Shown here: positions 34,987 to 42,600 of the stretch, piece by piece
Layout: each line of letters starts with the position of its first letter
How positions within the stretch are numbered: position 1 is the first letter of the stretch
Virus record (IMG/VR): IMGVR_UViG_3300001041_000017
Location: 16,058 to 80,057 of that record
Direction: 5' to 3' (one strand)
Length of the DNA stretch: 64,000 nt
Source of the DNA: a virus
The notes under the pieces: generated by a model
What the model was told of the DNA's origin: nothing
Seen by the model: only the letters and a program-made list of their open reading frames with translations
Databases searched by the model: none
Translations under genes and position numbers: made by a program

Positions 34987-36162
34987 ATGAATAATAAATG
35001 TTTACTATATGAAAAAGGACCATACTTTACTGGTTGTTTTGCTATTTTTGAAACAGATTGGTCTTTATCTGAAAGAATGGTTTATATATATTTATTTAGT
35101 TTACAAAGTGAATTTAAAAAAGTCTTTCCTAGTTATCAAACTATAGCTGATAGATGTTTGATTAGCAGAAGAACAGCTATCTCTGCAATTCAAAAATTAG
35201 AAAGTATAGGAATAATAGAAAAAACAACGAGTGTAGATTATAATGGTATAAATAATTCTAATAGTTATATTATTCAAGATATTTTTACAGACGAATATAT
35301 AGTCAGAGTCTCTAGCAGAATGGGGGTTAACAGAACAGAAGTCGGAGATTCTAATATAGTGAAATCATTTCACTATGAAAATAAAAAAAGTAAGAAAAAA
35401 GCCATTTCACCACCAAAGAGTAAAAAACCTATGAGTACCAAGAAGGTTGGTGGTGATCTCAGATCACCCAATATCTCTTTTAACAATACTAATAATATTT
35501 CTATTAATAATAAAGAAATAGATAATAATAAGATACGAAGTACAGAGCCAGCAAAAATGAAAAAAATTAAATATGCAAAAAAAGAAAATTCTATCTCTGG
35601 TAATTCTAAAAACAAAACTTCAGCTTTAGATCAGTTTCAAAAACTGAGACAAACTGAATCGAAAAGCAACACAAGAAAAGAAACAATAGAAAAATTTAAA
35701 AAGTATCCAAGTAAAAGATTTATTTCTTGGAAGATTAAAGAACCTTCCAAATGGAACAAGTTAGAGATGTTAGGGTTCTACCTATCTACTTGGTTAGAAT
35801 TTAGCGAATCAGAAGATCCAGAATTCAAAAGAAACAGCAGATTCTCAAAAGAAAGTCATTTACTTGGATTATTTGTAGAAAAATTTTTTGATGGAAACAA
35901 AGAAGAATTTAAGAAATATACTCTCTGGTGTTTTGATTATATTTTCAACTCTGGAGATAGTGACTGGATTCAAAATGCAGGATTTTATAAAATATATTCT
36001 AATTATAATAATTTATTTTGGAAAACTTTCAAAACTTCCAAAAATAAATCTAGTAAGAAAAATAAGAAAGATACTTCTTGGGGAAATGTTGAAACATGGA
36101 GATCTAAATATAAAGATTTAGATGAGTTAAAACCTCAAATGGGAGTCAGGAAGAAAACCTAG
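34987..36162 (+). CDS. Replication initiator/replisome organiser with HTH_36-type domain
   Basis: About 391 residues from ATG 34987 with AGGTGA in the end of the upstream gene. The N-terminal 90 residues are a helix-turn-helix of the replication-initiator type (LSERMVYIYLFSL, FPSYQTIADRCLISRRTAISAIQKLESIGIIEK). Residues about 120-235 are a low-complexity Lys/Asn/Ser linker whose DNA is full of inverted repeats and AT-rich tracts. Residues 240-391 form a helical, probably loader-binding, domain. Its neighbours are a DnaC-like loader and a DnaB-like helicase, so it likely melts the origin and recruits them. Confidence 0.7.
   Translation: MNNKCLLYEKGPYFTGCFAIFETDWSLSERMVYIYLFSLQSEFKKVFPSYQTIADRCLISRRTAISAIQKLESIGIIEKTTSVDYNGINNSNSYIIQDIFTDEYIVRVSSRMGVNRTEVGDSNIVKSFHYENKKSKKKAISPPKSKKPMSTKKVGGDLRSPNISFNNTNNISINNKEIDNNKIRSTEPAKMKKIKYAKKENSISGNSKNKTSALDQFQKLRQTESKSNTRKETIEKFKKYPSKRFISWKIKEPSKWNKLEMLGFYLSTWLEFSESEDPEFKRNSRFSKESHLLGLFVEKFFDGNKEEFKKYTLWCFDYIFNSGDSDWIQNAGFYKIYSNYNNLFWKTFKTSKNKSSKKNKKDTSWGNVETWRSKYKDLDELKPQMGVRKKT
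35356..35560. other. Candidate replication origin inside the initiator gene
   Basis: Three dyads occur within 115 bp: ATAGTGAAAT-C-ATTTCACTAT (35356-35376), TCACCACCAA (35407-35416) paired with TTGGTGGTGA (35447-35456), and GGTGATCT-C-AGATCACC (35452-35468). They are followed by about 90 bp of almost pure A/T. Dyads plus an AT-rich unwinding stretch within the initiator's linker-coding region are the lambda-O-type origin arrangement. Confidence 0.5.
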
Positions 36163-36297
36163 ACTTATAATTTGATATTAGAATACAACTACAACGTGTC
36201 CTACATTCTTTAATTTATGAGCAAACATCATTTAGGTACGAATTTACCTTTAAATCTAAAATAAGCCTTCTAAGGCTTTTAAAAAGGAGATGTTATT
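36163..36297 (+). promoter_or_regulatory. Non-coding gap before the helicase loader
   Basis: 135 bases with no gene. It holds an imperfect dyad around TTTAGGTACGAATTTACC and a short hairpin (AAGCCTT at 36263-36269 with AAGGCTT at 36272-36278) running into TTAAAAAGGAG, the binding site of the next gene. A promoter or attenuator here is possible; no consensus hexamers stand out. Confidence 0.35.
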
Positions 36298-36954
36298 TTG
36301 TTAACAGAAGAGCTACGAAACAACTCTTGGTTTAGAAATTGTCATTTTTCAAACATTCCAAAAAAATTCATAAATTCTAAGTTAGATGATTTTCGTATTT
36401 TAGGAAAAAATAAAGAAAAAAAATTAAATCAAGAAAGTTTAAAATCGGTAAAATTATATATAGAAAACTTAGAAGAAAATATTATCAACGGAAAAGGAAT
36501 TATTTTATGCGGACCCTTTGGAGTTGGCAAAACAATGCTTCTTTCAATAATAGCTATGAATATTTTGAAAAGTTTATCTAGGGTAAACGCAAAAATTAGA
36601 AATGAGAAAGATATTTTTGAAAATAAATCATACTTTATTTTAGCAAACACATTAATAGATTTGGTTTTCAGATCAAATCTTACTGACAAAGAATTGAAAA
36701 TGAGAAGTAAGATAAAAGATATCTCCGCTTTATTTATTGATGACTTACTGAAATTCAAGAAAACAAAAAGTGAGGTCGAGTTAGATTTCCTGGATGAAAT
36801 TTTAAGAACAAGACATCATAATAATTTAATCACTTGCATGACTATTCAGGTAGGTTCATCTGAATTGGATAAATGGTTGCCAGAAAATATAATTGAGTTA
36901 TTAGAAAACTTTGTAGTTCTAAATTTCGTTGGAGATAGTCAACGTGGGAAGTAA
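36298..36954 (+). CDS. DnaC-like helicase loader ATPase
   Basis: 218 residues, TTG start with AAAAGGAGATG. An AAA+ core is visible: Walker A GPFGVGKT (residues 72-79), Walker B ALFIDDLL, and a sensor-like stretch HHNNLITCMTIQV. Small size and the gene order initiator-loader-helicase match DnaC/DnaI-type loaders that place the replicative helicase on single-stranded DNA. It overlaps the helicase gene by 11 bases. Confidence 0.8.
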   Translation: MLTEELRNNSWFRNCHFSNIPKKFINSKLDDFRILGKNKEKKLNQESLKSVKLYIENLEENIINGKGIILCGPFGVGKTMLLSIIAMNILKSLSRVNAKIRNEKDIFENKSYFILANTLIDLVFRSNLTDKELKMRSKIKDISALFIDDLLKFKKTKSEVELDFLDEILRTRHHNNLITCMTIQVGSSELDKWLPENIIELLENFVVLNFVGDSQRGK

Positions 36955-38272
36955 AGTAATAAACCATAATGTTAGGAATGAACAAATAGTTCTTTCTAGT
37001 ATGATTCAATCACCAAAACATAGAAGAAAGTTTACAAAACTTCTTCAAGAAAGAAATTTCATAGGTAAAAAACACAAGACAATATTCACGGCTCTAAAAA
37101 TAATCGGAGAAAGAAATATGAAATTTGACGAAGATACTCTAGATCAGATTATTGGAGATGAAGAATATGGTGGATATAAATACATCCGAAAACTGAAAGA
37201 TTTATTTGGAAAAAACGATAACATAGAATTTCACATCAAAAAACTATTAGAGGATTCCGTTAGAATTAATTTATTAGAAAAACGAGGAACGAAATTTTAT
37301 GAAATGTTGGAAGATCCCAGAACCGAAATTGAGGACCTTCTAAAAATAACATCAAAAATAAATCAAGAATTAAGAAGCGGAAGAACTCTAAACAAAACTA
37401 AATCAGGAAAACAATTAAACGAAATCTATATGAGAGATTTTACGGAAAGAAGAAAGAAGAGTATTTTCGTCCCAACACATTTAGGAGATGATTTTGATTC
37501 TGGACTAACTGAAGGGTTAGCAAGAAAAAGAGTTTCAATCTGGGCTGGCCGTCCTAGTATGGGTAAAACTACAGTCGTTGCAAACGTAATAAATAGATTA
37601 ATCAATAACGGAAAGAAAGTTTTAGCTGCCCCAATTGAGGGAGGGGATGTTTCATTTCTGGATGCACTTTTAGCAATGAGAACCGAGATTACTTTAGATG
37701 AGTTAATAAAATTCCCTCACGTTATGAAAAAGAAAAGAGTATGTAGAGTTAAGAGAACCATGATTGAAATTACAAATAACAAAAACTTAGTTCTGTTAGA
37801 TGATCCAGATACAACTCTGGATGAGATAGGAGTAATTTTGGAAGAAGGAAATTTTGATGCTTGTTTCATAGATCGTTTTGAAAATCTGAGAGATATAAAC
37901 TCAGACAGAGAAACGCTAGATAGAAAGTTGAAACAAGTTCAAAATATGAGTAAGGCTATAGACGTACATATTGGCTTATTAAGCCAGATAAAAAGACTTG
38001 GGGATAGTTTTACAAAAAAAGATAAAAGACCGACTCTGGAACAGCTAAAGAACGCTGGAGCATATGAAGAGATAGCGGATCTTATATTTCTAATCTACCG
38101 TCATAAATATTATAACCCCTGGGTAGAAGAGGATATAGTTGAGATTAACGCTGCCAAACAAAGAAGAGGGAAACAGAACCATATTGGGTACATAGAATTT
38201 CATGGGAACATATCAAAGCTAGGTGAGGAAAGAGAACCGGAAAACGAAAATACTGAGAATGAAGTTTTCTAA
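36944..38272 (+). CDS. DnaB-like replicative helicase
   Basis: About 442 residues from GTG 36944 (GGAGATAG upstream). N-terminal helical domain (NEQIVLSSMIQSPKHRRKF) followed by the RecA-like core with Walker A GRPSMGKT (residues 202-209), Walker B ACFIDRF, HIGLLSQIKR and DLIFLIYRHKYY, as in the DnaB/gp4 hexameric helicases. It unwinds the fork and is presumed to work with the primase at 38982. The C-terminus is a short acidic tail (EREPENENTENEVF). Confidence 0.85.
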   Translation: MGSKVINHNVRNEQIVLSSMIQSPKHRRKFTKLLQERNFIGKKHKTIFTALKIIGERNMKFDEDTLDQIIGDEEYGGYKYIRKLKDLFGKNDNIEFHIKKLLEDSVRINLLEKRGTKFYEMLEDPRTEIEDLLKITSKINQELRSGRTLNKTKSGKQLNEIYMRDFTERRKKSIFVPTHLGDDFDSGLTEGLARKRVSIWAGRPSMGKTTVVANVINRLINNGKKVLAAPIEGGDVSFLDALLAMRTEITLDELIKFPHVMKKKRVCRVKRTMIEITNNKNLVLLDDPDTTLDEIGVILEEGNFDACFIDRFENLRDINSDRETLDRKLKQVQNMSKAIDVHIGLLSQIKRLGDSFTKKDKRPTLEQLKNAGAYEEIADLIFLIYRHKYYNPWVEEDIVEINAAKQRRGKQNHIGYIEFHGNISKLGEEREPENENTENEVF

Positions 38273-38282
38273 AATATCTTTA

Positions 38283-38311
38283 TTGACAAGGTATTTTGTA
38301 TGATTTATAAT
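38283..38311 (+). promoter_or_regulatory. Consensus sigma-A promoter
   Basis: TTGACA (38283-38288), 17-bp spacer, TATAAT (38306-38311): a perfect vegetative promoter. It drives the 81-aa gene at 38342 and perhaps genes beyond it, and would be served by unmodified host polymerase, so it is probably immediate-early or lysogenic. Confidence 0.9.
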
Positions 38312-38341
38312 GTATAAAAATCATATAGGCGGTGAAAATTT

Positions 38342-38587
38342 ATGGAAAAATCCTGCGAGGAAAAGTTGTTTCTACTTCAGGAAAAACACAATAAAGTATT
38401 AAGAAGTCTTCAGGATCTTACGGAGTGTCTGAAACTGGCTGTTAAAGAAAGGGATTATCTAATAAATCAAAGGGAAGAAATTAATAGAATGTTAGATCTT
38501 TTAGGCGTTCCGAGAGAATTGAACGGAGATCCTCTTACTATTCCTAATCGTTTAAAAGAAGTATCTCCTCTTTATAAAGAAAAGTAA
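38342..38587 (+). CDS. Small coiled-coil protein under a strong promoter
   Basis: 81 residues, GGCGGTGAAA site. Residues 5-52 are one continuous helix with heptad spacing (KLFLLQEKHNKVLRSLQDL), followed by an extended tail. Because it follows directly after a perfect consensus promoter, and a long palindromic hairpin lies just downstream, it is likely transcribed early from its own short unit. Function unknown; small early proteins of this type often bind host polymerase or replication proteins. Confidence 0.6.
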   Translation: MEKSCEEKLFLLQEKHNKVLRSLQDLTECLKLAVKERDYLINQREEINRMLDLLGVPRELNGDPLTIPNRLKEVSPLYKEK

Positions 38588-38654
38588 AAATAATCCCGAC
38601 TGTTCATTTAAAAAAGTGTTGGGTGTGAAAAGTATTTGAAAAAGTAAAAACAAT

Positions 38655-38707
38655 TAAAAGTACGCCGTGTAGAAAAGGTTTAACCTTTTCTACACGGCGT
38701 ACTTTTA
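38655..38707. terminator. Perfect 26-bp-arm palindrome, probable bidirectional terminator
   Basis: Arms 38655-38680 and 38682-38707 are exact inverted copies around the single base 38681; each arm includes GTACGCCGTGTAGAAAAGG or its complement. A-runs on the left and T-runs on the right give terminator character in both directions. The GC-rich CGCCGTG core is unusual for this genome. Confidence 0.75.
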
Positions 38708-38715
38708 TTTTCAAA

Positions 38716-38758
38716 ACAAGGGAAATTACCTTAACTGATTAGATATATTAAAGATAAG
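38716..38758 (+). promoter_or_regulatory. Phage-type promoter (site B)
   Basis: ACAAGGGAAA (38716-38725), 18 bp, TATATT (38744-38749), then AAAGATAAG. The same composite occurs before the genes at 43656, 44635 and 48942. The -35 part does not resemble TTGACA, so a phage factor may be needed. Confidence 0.6.
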
Positions 38759-38789
38759 AGATAAAATTATTAAAGAAGGGGTGTTAATT

Positions 38790-38981
38790 TTGAAAAAGGA
38801 AAGATGGAAAAAATTAAGTAAGAAAGATCAAAGAAAGAAAAGGCTTAGTCGTTGCAATTTTATGGAGAGAGATAGTAATATCGGATATATGAAAGACTTT
38901 ATAAAATCCGGTCTAGCCAAAAGTTTAGATTTAGAAAACATAACCTATCCTATAAATTCTGCTGGAAAACTGACTTATTAA
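38790..38981 (+). CDS. Small basic protein
   Basis: About 63 residues from TTG 38790, with GAAGGGG at the right distance; the earlier GTG 38781 falls inside the site. The N-terminus is strongly basic (MKKERWKKLSKKDQRKKR), consistent with nucleic-acid binding. Its stop codon touches the primase start, so it is translated with primase. Function not recognised. Confidence 0.55.
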   Translation: MKKERWKKLSKKDQRKKRLSRCNFMERDSNIGYMKDFIKSGLAKSLDLENITYPINSAGKLTY

Positions 38982-39998
38982 ATGAACAGACTTAAATCTT
39001 TCAAACATAATATCAGTATCGAAAAGATACTTGATAGTCTTAATATGGAATACAAACGCCGGGGAAAAGAACTCCTGGCGTTTTGTCCTAATGAGGAACA
39101 TATAGAAACTGCCCCATCATGGTCTATAAATGCAGAACCAAACAGTAAGAGGTTCGGAATACATTATTGTTTCGGCTGCGGATACCGGGGCAGCGTTATT
39201 TCGTTAGTTAAAAAATATAGAAACTGCAACGATGTAAAAGCTGTAAAATTCATAAAAGCTATCTGCGGAATAAGCGGAACAGTAGATGAAGATTATCTAC
39301 TGGAACAATCATTAAATGATAAATCAGACGATAAGAAAAAAATACTTTATAAGAGAATAAAAATAGCTTTGCCGGATGAATTTAAAAAACTAACTTCTAA
39401 GAGTGAAAAATATTTTACATATGCAACACAGAGAGGATTGACAGAAGAATCAATTAAAAAATTTAAAGTAGGATTTTGTCATACGGGATATTATTGGAAC
39501 CGTTTAATAATGCCAATATATTTCCAAGGTAATCTTTATTCATTTTTAGCAAGGAATAATGATCACAGAAGAAGATGTAAAAAAGACAAAAGAGTATTGT
39601 ATGTTCCAGGTCCCAAAATGAGCTTTATAGTTTGGCCTTATGACGATCTAGATTTTGATTTAGATTATGTGATTATCGTTGAAGGTCTATTTGATGCTAT
39701 TAAAATATTATCCTGGGATTATGAAAATGTCATAACTGTTTTCGGCAACAAAATCTCAGAAGAACAAGAGGAATTAATAAGACCATTCAAAAATATCTAT
39801 CTGGTCCCGGATGGGGATGAAGGTGGAGAAATACTAAAAGATTACTCCAAAGGATTAGTTTACGATCATAATGTATTTGTTATAGAACTTCCGGAAAATC
39901 AAGATCCGGGATCAATCTCAGAAGATGTTTTTGAAAAATGTTTTAATAACAAGAAAAATTTATTTAGCCAGAAGGTTAGAGTTAAAATAAAATATTAG
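38982..39998 (+). CDS. DnaG-type DNA primase
   Basis: 338 residues. A CHC2-like zinc finger (C35, H40, C63, C66, in FCPNEEH and HYCFGCGYRGS) is followed by a linker and a TOPRIM domain (IIVEGLFDAIKIL, then VTVFGNK and YLVPDGDEGG). It is shorter than bacterial DnaG because the C-terminal helicase-binding domain is missing, typical of phage primases. It makes RNA primers for the phage fork beside the DnaB-like helicase. Confidence 0.85.
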   Translation: MNRLKSFKHNISIEKILDSLNMEYKRRGKELLAFCPNEEHIETAPSWSINAEPNSKRFGIHYCFGCGYRGSVISLVKKYRNCNDVKAVKFIKAICGISGTVDEDYLLEQSLNDKSDDKKKILYKRIKIALPDEFKKLTSKSEKYFTYATQRGLTEESIKKFKVGFCHTGYYWNRLIMPIYFQGNLYSFLARNNDHRRRCKKDKRVLYVPGPKMSFIVWPYDDLDFDLDYVIIVEGLFDAIKILSWDYENVITVFGNKISEEQEELIRPFKNIYLVPDGDEGGEILKDYSKGLVYDHNVFVIELPENQDPGSISEDVFEKCFNNKKNLFSQKVRVKIKY

Positions 39999-40010
39999 GA
40001 TTGGTGAAAT

Positions 40011-40112
40011 ATGAATAGAGAAGATATTCTTAGAATATTTTATAGAGAGTTAATTAAACGAACAAAAAATTCTTCAGCCAAGAAGATTAAGAAAAAGAGA
40101 GTTAAGTTTTAA
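40011..40112 (+). CDS. Very small basic protein (33 aa)
   Basis: A short gene directly after primase with binding site TTGGTGAA and ATG 40011. The protein has a short helix (REDILRIFYRELIKR) and a basic end (SSAKKIKKKRVKF). Its last codons form the left arm of the following terminator. Size makes the call uncertain, but the site spacing and the tight fit to the terminator support translation. Confidence 0.5.
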   Translation: MNREDILRIFYRELIKRTKNSSAKKIKKKRVKF

Positions 40113-40133
40113 ATAACTTGACTCTCTTTTTTT
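40096..40133 (+). terminator. Rho-independent terminator after primase
   Basis: A 13-bp stem with one wobble pair (AGAGAGTTAAGTT at 40096-40108 with AACTTGACTCTCT at 40115-40127) is followed by T-run. It ends the replication operon before the integrase. Confidence 0.85.
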
Positions 40134-40140
40134 ATTGTGA

Positions 40141-40164
40141 TAATATCAAAATATCTTGATATTA
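40141..40164. promoter_or_regulatory. Probable operator upstream of integrase
   Basis: Perfect inverted repeat TAATATCAA (40141-40149) and TTGATATTA (40156-40164) separated by six bases. The half-site TAATATCAAA recurs at 42331-42340 in the repressor control region, so the two places may bind the same regulator. Confidence 0.5.
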
Positions 40165-40185
40165 TTTACATTAGGGGGAATTTAT

Positions 40186-41775
40186 TTGAAAGAAAATCAT
40201 ATACCTCCTCATTTGAGAATGGCAAATTATAAAGAGCAAAAAAGAAATTCTGACAAAGAATCAGACAAGAGTTTAATTAAGCTTCAGGGATATGTCAGGA
40301 TTTCTACAAAAAAAGAAGCTCAAAAAACATCTCTAGAATTTCAGGAAAAGCTATTAAAAGAATGGTGTGAAGTTCATGGATATCAATATGCTGGAACGGT
40401 TTTTGATATAAAATCTGGGGCATATATGAATTCAAGGACCGGTATTCAAGATCTTTTAGAGATGGCTAAGAATGAAGAAATTCACGGATTAATAACCAAG
40501 GAGGTTTCAAGAACCTCCAGAGATATTCAAGACATAATTCAGTTAAAAAGAAAACTCTCTGATTATGGAGCCTTCTTAATTTCAATAAAGGAGGGTTACG
40601 ACAGTAGATCGGATAACGATGAATTTTTGTTAACTATTTATGCAGCAATAGCCCAGAAAGAAAGAACCACTATTGGGAGTAGGTTGAAGACTACGCAACT
40701 AATAAAGGCCAGGAATGGTAGACCGAATAATAGGCCAGCTTTCGGATACCGAATATCAGAAGATAAAACCAGATATGAACCCTGCCCAATACATACTCCA
40801 ATCTATAAAGAGATAGTAGATATGTTTCTGTCTGGGAAGGGTAAGAATGCTATTTGTAGAGAGTTGAATGGAAGAGGGTTAAAAACATACCTTGGATCTA
40901 AATTCTCCTCTCTAACGATAGATACAATCCTTAGAAACCCGGTCTACATCGGAACGTATATGTATAACACTTCATATTGTTTCCGTGATGCAGAGGGTAA
41001 AAAACAGAGGGTTATTAGACCTCAGAACGAATGGATAGTCAGAGAAAATAATCACGAATCCTTAATAGAAAACTTAACCTGGGAATCTATACAAGAGTCA
41101 TTGGATAAGCGTAAAATAGATAAGAAATATACTGTTGATAAAAAATATTTACTAACCGGTAATTTAATTTGTTCAAGATGCGGATCTAAAATTTATGGAA
41201 AGATTCATTCTAGAACTAGGAAAGATGGATCGCGTCCTGTTTATTATTTATGTTATAATGAGTTCGGAAACTGTCATTTACCGTATACCAGAAAAGAAAT
41301 AATTGAGGATATGGTAAAAGAACATTTAACAAAAATAATTTACGATCCGGAAATTCTGAGAGATGAAATAAATAATCAGAAAAATATTATGGACGTAAAT
41401 AATTCAGATCTTGTCCAAAGAAGAGAAATTATTCAGAAGGAATTATCCGATATCGAAAAAGCTATGAATAAACAATTTGTGGCCTACGAAAAGGATATAA
41501 TTGATGTAGATACTTATGGTAAAAGAATTAAAGAATTAAAACAAAACAAACTAATTTTAGAGGAAGAATTATCTGTCCTGGAGAAGAAGTTAAGGAAAAC
41601 TGATCGGATGGATAATAAGACAGAAATACTTTTCAGAGAAATAAAACAACTGTTGGATTTAGAAAAAAATCCTGATGTTGCTGAATTAGCCCTAGGTTTA
41701 TTTGTAGATAAGATATATGTAGACTATAAGAAAGACAAATTAATTTTGAAGTATAAATATACTTTTCAAGAGTGA
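40186..41775 (+). CDS. int: Large serine integrase
   Basis: About 529 residues from TTG 40186 (TAGGGGGAA upstream). The N-terminal resolvase domain has the catalytic serine at about residue 40 (GYVRIST), then EVSRTSRD and the IAQKERTTIGSR helix. A recombinase domain follows (GKGKNAICRELNGRGLKT, RNPVYIGTYMYN), then a zinc ribbon (LICSRCGSK ... CHLPYTRKE) and a long coiled coil (residues about 400-480). These proteins integrate phage DNA site-specifically between short attP and attB sites. A fitting attP lies just downstream. Confidence 0.92.
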   Translation: MKENHIPPHLRMANYKEQKRNSDKESDKSLIKLQGYVRISTKKEAQKTSLEFQEKLLKEWCEVHGYQYAGTVFDIKSGAYMNSRTGIQDLLEMAKNEEIHGLITKEVSRTSRDIQDIIQLKRKLSDYGAFLISIKEGYDSRSDNDEFLLTIYAAIAQKERTTIGSRLKTTQLIKARNGRPNNRPAFGYRISEDKTRYEPCPIHTPIYKEIVDMFLSGKGKNAICRELNGRGLKTYLGSKFSSLTIDTILRNPVYIGTYMYNTSYCFRDAEGKKQRVIRPQNEWIVRENNHESLIENLTWESIQESLDKRKIDKKYTVDKKYLLTGNLICSRCGSKIYGKIHSRTRKDGSRPVYYLCYNEFGNCHLPYTRKEIIEDMVKEHLTKIIYDPEILRDEINNQKNIMDVNNSDLVQRREIIQKELSDIEKAMNKQFVAYEKDIIDVDTYGKRIKELKQNKLILEEELSVLEKKLRKTDRMDNKTEILFREIKQLLDLEKNPDVAELALGLFVDKIYVDYKKDKLILKYKYTFQE

Positions 41776-41782
41776 AATATAC

Positions 41783-41830
41783 TGTCCTAAATTGTAAGGG
41801 CGGGCAAAAGTACCTTTACAATTTAGGACA
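41783..41830. other. attP: Candidate attP of the serine integrase
   Basis: A 48-bp element immediately after the integrase stop: 15-bp exact inverted arms TGTCCTAAATTGTAA (41783-41797) and TTACAATTTAGGACA (41816-41830) around an 18-bp GC-containing centre (GGGCGGGCAAAAGTACCT). The size, symmetry and place next to the integrase gene match serine-integrase attP sites. The exact centre falls on an AA dinucleotide (41806-41807), a possible crossover dinucleotide. Confidence 0.75.
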
Positions 41831-41834
41831 ACAA

Positions 41835-41870
41835 AAACCCTAACAATGATTAATGTTAGGGTTTAATTTT
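41835..41870. terminator. Bidirectional terminator between integrase and repressor
   Basis: An 11-bp perfect stem (AAACCCTAACA at 41835-41845 with TGTTAGGGTTT at 41854-41864) with A-run on one side and T-run on the other separates the convergent genes and overlaps the repressor stop codon. Confidence 0.8.
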
Positions 41871-42259
41871 TCCTGTAATTCTATTATGCTGTTGATGATT
41901 TTTTCGAGAGTGGAGACAGGGATTTTTTTATCATATGCTTTTTCGATTAAGAGAATATACGGAAGGAAATCCGTATGAGAAAGTATGTCTGGACTTAATT
42001 TATTATTGAGAATTCCTGATTCGTAAACATCATTTAAAGTAAAGTCGAACAAAAAATAAAACGGAGACACATTAAGTATTTCACTAAGAGTTGATATTAA
42101 TTCTTTAGAAATATTTTTACCTCTTTTATCTTTAGAAAGAACACTAATATAAGCTGCGGTCACATTTACCTTTTCTGCTAACTCCTTTTGTTTCAAACTC
42201 CTATTCTCCATAATTAATTTTAACTTTTCCCCAAATGTCAGAACATCAAATCTCTTCAT
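41840..42259 (-). CDS. XRE-family repressor
   Basis: 139 residues, the only leftward gene seen. The N-terminal helix-turn-helix is clear (FGEKLKLIMENRSLKQKELAEKVNVTAAYISVLSKD would be the five-helix core). The C-terminal half (residues 70-139) is helical and lacks a LexA-type Ser-Lys autocleavage domain. Its binding site GGAGGTGATA is strong. Opposed to the integrase and divergent from the sigma-like gene, it is the natural lysogeny repressor candidate. Confidence 0.8.
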   Translation of the reverse strand: MKRFDVLTFGEKLKLIMENRSLKQKELAEKVNVTAAYISVLSKDKRGKNISKELISTLSEILNVSPFYFLFDFTLNDVYESGILNNKLSPDILSHTDFLPYILLIEKAYDKKIPVSTLEKIINSIIELQEKLNPNINHC

Positions 42260-42600
42260 ATTATCACCTCCAAATTAAATGAATTATAGGCTATAAAACT
42301 TAAATTTGATTTATTGTTGTTATTGTACCCTAATATCAAAACAATTTCTGTGACCGTCGTCACATTTTTATATATTTTTTTAACTTTTTAATTATATAAC
42401 AAAAAGTTTATTCAAACAACAAAAATTCTCTTGTCTTTTTTCGACAAATTAACTGAATGTTGTTGACATTAAGGTTATTATGAAATATAATTCATGGAAA
42501 TAACATAAAGTTAATTGATCGGCATATCATAATATAAACCCTACATAAATAATAACGGTTAGTTAACAAAACCTTTATATTTAGAGAGGAGAGATATTTT
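42260..42600. promoter_or_regulatory. Lysogeny switch control region (341 bp, no gene)
   Basis: The region holds a leftward promoter for the repressor (-10 as ATTATA at 42391-42396 on the + strand, -35 TTGTTT on the minus strand at 42414-42419, 17-bp spacing), a dyad TGTGAC-CGTC-GTCACA (42349-42364), a half-site TAATATCAAA (42331-42340) shared with the integrase operator, and a rightward consensus promoter (listed separately). The dyad lies downstream of the leftward start, suiting autoregulation. Confidence 0.6.
42463..42491 (+). promoter_or_regulatory. Consensus sigma-A promoter for the early rightward operon
   Basis: TTGACA (42463-42468), 17-bp spacer, TATAAT (42486-42491). It points at the sigma-like gene at 42601 with a leader of about 100 bases. 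This would be the main promoter held off by the repressor in a lysogen. Confidence 0.9.

Noticed and set aside
41783-41830. attP-like repeat as an ordinary terminator
   Set aside because: The 18-bp centre and lack of an adjoining T-run make a poor terminator, while a separate good terminator follows at 41835.
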